Assembly (NCBI GenBank): GCA_025463965.1
Contig: JAODBN010000354.1
Coordinates: forward strand, 1-11,033
Direction of reading: 5' to 3'
DNA from: Acidimicrobiaceae bacterium
GTDB lineage: Bacteria > Actinomycetota > Acidimicrobiia > Acidimicrobiales > Bog-793
Length of the DNA stretch: 11,033 bases
The notes below the pieces were generated by a model, which worked only from the letters and a program-made list of their open reading frames with translations, searched no databases and had not been told where the DNA came from. Made by a program: the position numbers and the translations under genes. Below, one piece after another: positions 6,795 through 11,033 of this stretch; the stretch's first letter is position 1; the number at the start of each line of letters is the position of its first letter.

Positions 6795-7704
6795 GAGCGG
6801 AGAGCGAGTGTCCCGAGCAGCAGAGGAAATTGAGAGCCAGCCAGGGTGCTGGGTGCAAGCGGCGGAGCTCGCCGGCGAGGTGGCCGGTGCGCTGCCGCAA
6901 GCGGGCGAGCGTGTCGCCGCCGTCGGCTGTGGGACGTCCCACAACATCGCGAAGGCCTACGCGCAGCTGCGCGAGCGGGCCGGGCTCGGCGAGACCGACG
7001 CCTTTGCCTCCTCCGAGGTGTCCTGGGCGCGGCGCTACGACCGGATGCTCTTCTTCTCCCGTACCGGCACCACGACCGAGACGCTTCAGGCGCTGAGGCG
7101 AGCCCCGAAGGGGATGGCGACCACGACGGTGACGGCGCGCCCGAAGACGCCTCTCGGGGAGGAGGCCGGCCAGGTGGTATCCCTCGAGTTCGCGGACGAA
7201 GAAGCGGTCATCCAGACCCGCTACGCCACGAGCGCCATCGTGCTCTTGCGGGTTCACCTCGGCGAGGGCTCGTCAGCCCTTGTCGAGGCCGCCGAGGACG
7301 CACTCGCCCGCTCCCTCCCCGAGGGGGCCCTAGATGCTCGCCAGCACACGTTCCTCGGGCGCGGCTGGACGGCGGCAATCGCCGACGAGGCCACCTTGAA
7401 ACTTCGCGAGACCGCTCAGGTGTGGGCCGAGGCGCACAACGCGATGGAGTACCGGCACGGGCCCATCAGCCTCGCCGAGCCGGGCTTCCTAGTCTGGTGC
7501 TTCGGCGAGCCGCCGGCCGCGCTCGCCGACGAGGTGCGGGCTACCGGCGCCCGGTGGGAGCAGTCCCCGGCGGACCCGCTCGCCGAGCTGATCCGTGCCC
7601 AGCGGCTGGCCGTGATGCTCGCCGAGGGGCGCGGCCTCAACCCGGACAGCCCTCGCGGCCTTCGCCACTCAATCGTCCTGTCGGGGCTCGCCGGCGAGGG
7701 CTGA
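6787..7704 (+). CDS. SIS-domain sugar-phosphate isomerase/deaminase (GlmS C-terminal/AgaS-like)
   Basis: A cytoplasmic 305-residue protein with two SIS domains and no glutaminase domain. The first SIS has VAAVGCGTSHNIAKAY (43-58), with the CGTS phosphate loop of GlmS, and SRTGTTTETL (91-100). The second has FLGRGWTAAIADEATLKLRETAQVWAEAHNAMEYRHGPISL (189-229). Glu221 and His224 align with the catalytic Glu488 and His504 region of E. coli GlmS. The C-terminus LNPDSPRGLRHSIVL aligns with GlmS DQPRNLAKSVTV, placing His294 where GlmS has Schiff-base Lys603. It may therefore be an AgaS/FrlB-like isomerase or deaminase rather than a synthase. ATG 6787 has GAGG eight bases upstream and overlaps the glycosyltransferase stop by 8 bp, so the two are likely co-translated. 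Confidence 0.85.
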   Translation: MSESGERVSRAAEEIESQPGCWVQAAELAGEVAGALPQAGERVAAVGCGTSHNIAKAYAQLRERAGLGETDAFASSEVSWARRYDRMLFFSRTGTTTETLQALRRAPKGMATTTVTARPKTPLGEEAGQVVSLEFADEEAVIQTRYATSAIVLLRVHLGEGSSALVEAAEDALARSLPEGALDARQHTFLGRGWTAAIADEATLKLRETAQVWAEAHNAMEYRHGPISLAEPGFLVWCFGEPPAALADEVRATGARWEQSPADPLAELIRAQRLAVMLAEGRGLNPDSPRGLRHSIVLSGLAGEG

Positions 7705-7710
7705 CTGCCG

Positions 7711-7728
7711 CTGGCCGGGCGTGGCCAG
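7711..7728. terminator. Symmetrical hairpin between convergent SIS and exonuclease genes
   Basis: CTGGCC (7711-7716) and GGCCAG (7723-7728) form a perfect 6-bp GC-rich stem with a 6-base loop. It occupies almost the whole 29-bp gap between two convergent stop codons (7704 and 7734). Such a hairpin reads the same from either side and could end both transcripts. No U-run follows on either strand, so intrinsic termination would be weak. Confidence 0.45.
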
Positions 7729-7733
7729 AAGCC

Positions 7734-8456
7734 TCACCCGACTTGAGCAAGCGCGCCGATCAGCGGCCAGTCGAAGTCGTCGAGATCGAGGCGGCTGAGC
7801 CCCGAGCGCGCTCGCCATGCGTCGTAGTCGGTCGCCCATTCGCGGTGCCAGCTGGCCTGGTGCTCGGTGAGCTCCTCGAGCTCCACCTCGAGGAGATTCG
7901 GGAACCGCTCGCAGAGCGCGAGCAGGACCCCGACGGCGGCCATGGCGTCGGCCCCCGCCTCGTGCGAGCGCTGGATGGAGACCGCGTAGTGCGCGCACAA
8001 GTGCTCGAGGCGACGTTTGCCCTTGCGGTAGCGGTCGAGGTGGCGATCGAGCACGAGCACATCGAGCACCGGACCTCGCCAGCCGCGCTCGGCGAGTCCG
8101 GAGCCGGTGAGCGCGCGCAACTGGTGGTCGAGGATGGAGAGGTCGAAGCAGAGGTTCATCCCGACCAGCGGGGTGCCGCTGCGGCCCGCTGCCAGCACCG
8201 CCTCGGCGACTTCGAGGACCGCGTCGCGAAGCGGCTGGCCCTCGGCTCGCGCACGCTCGGTGGTGATCCCGTGGATTGCCGTCGCGTCGGCCGGGATCGA
8301 CCGCCCGGGATCCACGAGGGCTGCTTGCGGCTCGCCGGGAAGGCCCGCGACGACCGGGACGAGGGCATAAGAGACCGGGACGTCCATCCGTCGGTCAATA
8401 CCGGTCGTCTCGAAGTCGAGCCCGAGAAGGGACCCGCCGTGCCAGCCCGCGTGCAA
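7734..8456 (-). CDS. DEDDh 3'-5' exonuclease (DnaQ/RNase T superfamily)
   Basis: Predicted metal-dependent 3'-5' exonuclease. It has 240 residues. ExoI motif LGLDFETTG (11-19) gives Asp14 and Glu16. ExoII VGMNLCFDLSILD (98-110) gives Asp105. ExoIII SHEAGADA (164-171) gives His165 and Asp170 in the H....D form of DEDDh enzymes. The whole catalytic set is present, so the enzyme should be active. IHGIT (61-65) is another usual segment. The C-terminal 60 residues (HQASWHREWATDYDAWRARSG) resemble the tail often seen in actinobacterial stand-alone exonucleases rather than a polymerase-linked epsilon subunit. The start is TTG, supported by GGGAGG six bases upstream. It is divergent from the MFS gene (60-bp gap) and convergent with the SIS gene. 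Cellular role (repair, RNA trimming) is not indicated by neighbours. Confidence 0.88.
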   Translation of the reverse strand: MHAGWHGGSLLGLDFETTGIDRRMDVPVSYALVPVVAGLPGEPQAALVDPGRSIPADATAIHGITTERARAEGQPLRDAVLEVAEAVLAAGRSGTPLVGMNLCFDLSILDHQLRALTGSGLAERGWRGPVLDVLVLDRHLDRYRKGKRRLEHLCAHYAVSIQRSHEAGADAMAAVGVLLALCERFPNLLEVELEELTEHQASWHREWATDYDAWRARSGLSRLDLDDFDWPLIGALAQVG

Positions 8457-8462
8457 TCGCCT

Positions 8463-8468
8463 CCTCCC
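8463..8468 (-). promoter_or_regulatory. Strong ribosome-binding site for the TTG-started exonuclease
   Basis: The minus strand reads GGGAGG with AGGAGG overlapping it, six and three bases before TTG at 8456-8454. No other ATG, GTG or TTG in frame lies at a suitable place upstream of the ExoI motif, so this site fixes the unusual start. Confidence 0.7.
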
Positions 8469-8516
8469 GGTCTGAAGCGGGGCTCAAGCTAGCCAGGGGG
8501 TTGCTCAAATCGGTGG

Positions 8517-9902
8517 ATGGTCGGTGGCCCACTAGGGTCGCTGGTCGTGTCCCGGCGCTCCTTCGGCCTTCCCGCGGGCATCGCGGAGCGGCGTTTGGTT
8601 GTGGCGCTGTCGGCCACCACCTTGCTTTTGTGGGTGGGAGCGAGCGCCATCCTTCCGCTCCTGCCGAGCTATCTGCGCCGACACGGGTCGGGCCCGGGTC
8701 TCGTCGGGGTCATCATGGCTGCCTACTTCGCGGCGAGCGTGCTGACCCAGTACCCGGTGGGCAGGCTGTCCGACCGGCTCGGGCGGCGCCCGGTCGTGCT
8801 CGGAGGGCTGCTGATATTCGCGCTGGGCAGCGTGGGCTTCGCCCTCGCGTCGGCGCCGGGCTGGGCGATCTGCTTCCGAGCGCTTCAGGGGGTCGGGGCA
8901 GGTGCGGTCACGGTGGCATCTGCTGCCGCGATCGGCACCCTCGTTCCGTTGTTCGAGCGGGGGGCCGCCTTCGGGGCGCTTTACGGAAGCCAGATGCTCG
9001 CCCTCGCGCTCGGCCCGCTCGTCGGGAGCGTGGTGGGTGCCACCTCGATGCGCGCCCTGTTCCTCGCTGCAGCGGTGGCCGCGGTGATCGCTGTCGTACC
9101 GACGCTTCGCGTGCTGCCGCCTGGCCGGGCCACCCTCGTCGGCCACTACGAGCCGGCGGTGTCCAACCGAGGCGACGGCGTGGATGCTCCCTTGGAATCG
9201 CCCGCTGCGGGGGTGCCGCCGCCGGCCAGCCTCCCACGCAGCGGGGCCCTGCTCGGAGTGCTCGTTGTGTTCGCCACGGCCGGTCTCTACGGCGGCGTCT
9301 ACGAGACGTGCTGGACGCTCCTCTTGCAGCTGCGCAACGCGCATCCGTACGAGATCGGACTGTCGTGGACCCTGTTCGCACTTCCTTACGCCCTGCTCTC
9401 AGTCCCGGCCGGGCGGCTCGCGAACCGCGTCGATCGGCGCCTGCTCGCCGTCGTTGCGCTTGTGTGGACCGGCGCGTTCTGTGTCGCCTATCCGTTCATC
9501 CACTCGGTGCCGGCGCTCGTCGGGCTCGGTTGTTTCGAGGCGCTCGGCGCGGTGGTTGGAACGCCGCCGGCGCTGCTGATCCTCACCGAGTCGATACCTC
9601 CGAGCGCTCAAGGGCGCGCTCAGGGCGCAGTAGAAACCGCCCGTACCGCGGCCCTCGCCGGGGCCGCCGCCTTGGCCGGGGTGCTGTTCGGGCTCGATCC
9701 GGTGATCCCGTTCGCGCTCGCCGCGGCGCTCGGACTTGCGGGCTCCGCCCTCGTGGTCGTGTGCTGGCGTGACGTCGCCGGACGAAGCTCCTCGCCGCCT
9801 GGCGACCCGCTGACTGCGACGCTTCTTGCTGCAGAGCGGGGGAGCGGGGCGCCCGAGACCCCCGGCCGGGGGGTCACGGGTGCCGGGGTTGCGGGGACCT
9901 GA
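8517..9902 (+). CDS. Major facilitator superfamily transporter (DHA1-like efflux type)
   Basis: Twelve-helix secondary transporter of 461 residues in the cytoplasmic membrane. MFS motif A lies in the loop after TM2 (VGRLSDRLGRRPVV, 81-94). FRALQGVGAGAVTVASAAAIGTLVP (120-144) is TM4, and GALYGSQMLALALGPLVGSVVG (153-174) resembles antiporter motif C. A hydrophilic central loop (about 200-242) separates the halves. A second-half loop GRLANRVDRRLL (299-310) repeats motif A. These features favour proton-coupled export of a drug or metabolite, but substrate is unknown. The last 40 residues (from about 421) are Gly/Ser/Pro-rich with no helix. ATG 8517 has only a weak GGTGG nearby; GTG 8547 with AGGG upstream is an alternative start. 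No helix would be lost by the shorter start. Confidence 0.87.
   Translation: MVGGPLGSLVVSRRSFGLPAGIAERRLVVALSATTLLLWVGASAILPLLPSYLRRHGSGPGLVGVIMAAYFAASVLTQYPVGRLSDRLGRRPVVLGGLLIFALGSVGFALASAPGWAICFRALQGVGAGAVTVASAAAIGTLVPLFERGAAFGALYGSQMLALALGPLVGSVVGATSMRALFLAAAVAAVIAVVPTLRVLPPGRATLVGHYEPAVSNRGDGVDAPLESPAAGVPPPASLPRSGALLGVLVVFATAGLYGGVYETCWTLLLQLRNAHPYEIGLSWTLFALPYALLSVPAGRLANRVDRRLLAVVALVWTGAFCVAYPFIHSVPALVGLGCFEALGAVVGTPPALLILTESIPPSAQGRAQGAVETARTAALAGAAALAGVLFGLDPVIPFALAAALGLAGSALVVVCWRDVAGRSSSPPGDPLTATLLAAERGSGAPETPGRGVTGAGVAGT
9857..9875 (+). repeat. GC-only inverted repeat in the 3' end of the MFS gene
   Basis: GACCCC (9857-9862) and GGGGTC (9870-9875) form a perfect 6-bp stem around a 7-base loop in the codons for the disordered C-terminal tail, 27 bases before the stop. 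It could fold in the mRNA and slow or end transcription, but no U-run follows. It may equally be a by-product of the GC bias. Confidence 0.35.
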
Positions 9903-9948
9903 AAGGCACGAGGAGCCGGAGTTCGCGCCGGGTGCGACATCGTCCGGT

Positions 9949-9954
9949 TAGAGT
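9949..9954 (+). promoter_or_regulatory. Candidate -10 element for the OpuAC-type gene leader
   Basis: TAGAGT fits the actinobacterial TANNNT pattern. Transcription starting six to eight bases downstream would begin at about 9960-9962, just where the first pairing arm of the structured leader begins. No convincing -35 is seen at 17-18 bp, so this is tentative. Confidence 0.35.
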
Positions 9955-9960
9955 CGCGGC

Positions 9961-10149
9961 ACCTGTGACGAACTCGTTACATCCGCAGGCAGGTAGCCCA
10001 GGAATCTCCACAATGGCGTCGAAACCTGGGTGCGGAGCAAGCGTGGATCCCGGGAGTGCCATCCCCGGTGTGGTACTACTCTCTTTCCTACTTACCCTAC
10101 TGACTTACTTCCATCGTGAAGGATCGGGCTGAGCGCCCCGGGAGGAACT
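9961..10149 (+). promoter_or_regulatory. Structured 5' leader with pseudoknot potential (candidate cis-regulatory RNA)
   Basis: Several complementary arms lie in order before the binding-protein gene. GTGACG (9965-9970) pairs with CGTTAC (9975-9980), using one G.U and a 4-base loop. TCCGCA (9982-9987) pairs with TGCGGA (10031-10036), and CCCAGG (9997-10002) pairs with CCTGGG (10025-10030); the two 3' arms are contiguous. The 9-base bulge between the 5' arms holds AGGT (9991-9994), complementary to ACCT (9961-9964), which would give a pseudoknot. Further down, CCGGG/CCCGG (10050-10054/10064-10068) competes with GTGCCA/TGGTAC (10056-10061/10071-10076). A C-rich, G-poor tract (10074-10112) follows, then GGAGG (10141-10145) four bases before the ATG. 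I do not recognise landmarks of the c-di-AMP (ydaO), cobalamin, TPP, SAM or c-di-GMP riboswitches. Pairings are seen; function is inferred. Confidence 0.5.
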
Positions 10150-11033
10150 ATGAGACCAGCACGCACTCTGCTCGCGGGCATTGCCCTGGCGGGCGGCGCC
10201 CTCGGGCTGACCTTCGCCGCCACGGGTGGGCCGGTGGGTGCAGCTACCGGCCACGCGGCGTCGCCCACCATCGTGATCGGCGCGGCCAACTTCCCCGAGC
10301 AGGACATCGTGGCCAACCTCTATGGCGACGTGCTCCAGCACGCCGGATTGAAGGTGCAGGTGCGGTCCAACCTCGGCACGCGCGCCGAGGTCGTTCCCGC
10401 CCTGGAGAGCGGCGCGCTCGACATCGAGCCCGACTACGCCGGCACACTGCTGCTGTTCTTGAACAAGAACGCTGGCAAGGCGGCTGACAACATCACCACC
10501 GCCGTGCCCGCGCTGGACCGAGCGCTCGCATCGCACGGGGTGACCGTGCTCACTCCGGCGAACGCCATCGACACCAACGTGTTCGCGATCACCAAGGCGA
10601 CGGACCAGAAGTACCACCTGGGGAAGAACCCGACGATTTCGTCGCTCGCCCCGATCGCCTCGCAACTGGTGCTCGGCGGTCCCTCCGAGTGCCCGCAGAA
10701 CGCCACGTGCGAAGTGGGTTTGCAGAAGGTATACGGCCTGCATTTCAAGTCCTTCCAGTCCACCGACGAGGCCGGTCCCATCTCGGTGGCCGCATTGAAG
10801 GGCAACACAGTGCAGGTTGTCGAGTTCTTCTCGAGCGATGGCAACATCGTCCACAACCACTTTGTGCAGCTACAGGACAACAAGCACCTGCAGGCCGCCG
10901 ACTACCTCGTTCCCGTGATCCGCAAGTCCGTGGACACGCCGAAGGTGGCTGCAGCGCTCAACAGCCTTTCGTCCAAGCTGACGACGACCGCGCTGTCGAA
11001 CATGAACATCAAGGTGAACCAGCAGCACCAGTC
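10150..11033 (+). CDS. Glycine-betaine/OpuAC-type ABC substrate-binding protein (partial, runs off right edge)
   Basis: Exported type II binding-fold protein of the ProX/OpuCC/OsmF group, which delivers quaternary amines such as glycine betaine or choline to an ABC importer. The first 294 residues are visible; the family usually ends about 15-30 residues later. A signal peptide covers about 1-37 (MRPARTLLAGIALAGGALGL...HAA-SP) with no lipobox cysteine. Family marks are IVIGAANFPEQDIVANLYGDVLQHAG (41-66), LESGALDIEPDYAGTLLLF (85-103), LGGPSECPQNATCEVGLQKVYGLHF (175-199, Cys181 and Cys187 likely a disulphide) and NTVQVVEFFSSDGNI (219-233). The ATG has a strong GGAGG four bases upstream. Permease and ATPase genes are expected to the right. 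The structured leader suggests regulation at the RNA level. The exact ligand cannot be read from sequence. Confidence 0.88.
   Translation, partial: MRPARTLLAGIALAGGALGLTFAATGGPVGAATGHAASPTIVIGAANFPEQDIVANLYGDVLQHAGLKVQVRSNLGTRAEVVPALESGALDIEPDYAGTLLLFLNKNAGKAADNITTAVPALDRALASHGVTVLTPANAIDTNVFAITKATDQKYHLGKNPTISSLAPIASQLVLGGPSECPQNATCEVGLQKVYGLHFKSFQSTDEAGPISVAALKGNTVQVVEFFSSDGNIVHNHFVQLQDNKHLQAADYLVPVIRKSVDTPKVAAALNSLSSKLTTTALSNMNIKVNQQHQ

Noticed and set aside
5673..6947. 424-codon minus-strand open frame opposite the glycosyltransferase
   Set aside because: Low-complexity Arg/Gly-rich translation with no motif, lying opposite a well-supported glycosyltransferase; typical GC-driven shadow.
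6846..8492. 548-codon plus-strand open frame across the SIS and exonuclease genes
   Set aside because: It runs out of frame through the SIS gene and antisense to the exonuclease, both of which carry full catalytic motifs.
9932..10132. Open frame of 66 codons with a hydrophobic C-terminal stretch in the gap before the OpuAC-type gene
   Set aside because: It has a GTG start without a ribosome-binding site, and the hydrophobic run comes from the low-G CT-rich tract. It also lies over the structured leader, so it is better explained as non-coding.
9961..10149. Known ydaO-type c-di-AMP riboswitch in the leader
   Set aside because: The conserved blocks I know for that class (GGGGACCC, GGGUGAAU and the CCGUCAGCUAACC tail) are not present; kept only as an unidentified structured leader.
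10105..10860. 251-codon minus-strand open frame opposite the OpuAC-type gene
   Set aside because: His/Gly/Arg-rich shadow; the plus strand has a strong ribosome-binding site, signal peptide and family motifs.

Overview
The window is high-GC (roughly two thirds G+C), densely coded DNA with GTG and TTG starts and short gene overlaps. A DUF3817 membrane protein preceded by an LprD-like small membrane protein points to an actinobacterium. A deep-branching class such as Acidimicrobiia would fit, but that is inference from gene content and style. I see no IS element, prophage, CRISPR array, rRNA or tRNA.

Left third (1-4063, minus strand): a branched-chain amino-acid-type (HAAT) ABC importer operon read right to left. 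The order is periplasmic-type binding protein (livK), permease livH, permease livM and ATPase livG, which runs off the left edge. livM and livG overlap by 4 bp, and livH and livM are 10 bp apart. Between livK and livH lies a strong stem-loop whose only imperfect pair is a G.U wobble when read on the minus strand. It is a candidate for setting binding protein above permease levels.

Middle (4216-7704, plus strand): first a YbaK/EbsC-type editing-domain protein, divergent from livK. It is followed by a 13-bp triple tandem repeat that begins in its last codons. Then comes a tight four-gene block: LprD-like membrane protein, DUF3817 membrane protein, GT1-type glycosyltransferase and a GlmS/AgaS-like SIS-domain protein, joined by overlaps of 16 and 8 bp and one 8-bp gap. 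A SIS sugar-phosphate isomerase/deaminase translationally coupled to a glycosyltransferase suggests an uncharacterised amino-sugar or glycoconjugate step. The substrate cannot be read from sequence.

Right third (7734-11033): a minus-strand DEDDh 3'-5' exonuclease converges on the SIS gene with a symmetrical hairpin between them. Divergent from the exonuclease is a 12-TM MFS efflux-type transporter. The last gene is a partial glycine-betaine/OpuAC-type binding protein running off the right edge. Its roughly 190-nt leader contains nested and interleaved complementary segments that can form a pseudoknot, then a C-rich, nearly G-free stretch before the ribosome-binding site. This leader is the best candidate for an undescribed regulatory element. 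Both binding proteins lack the lipobox cysteine usual for monoderm binding proteins.
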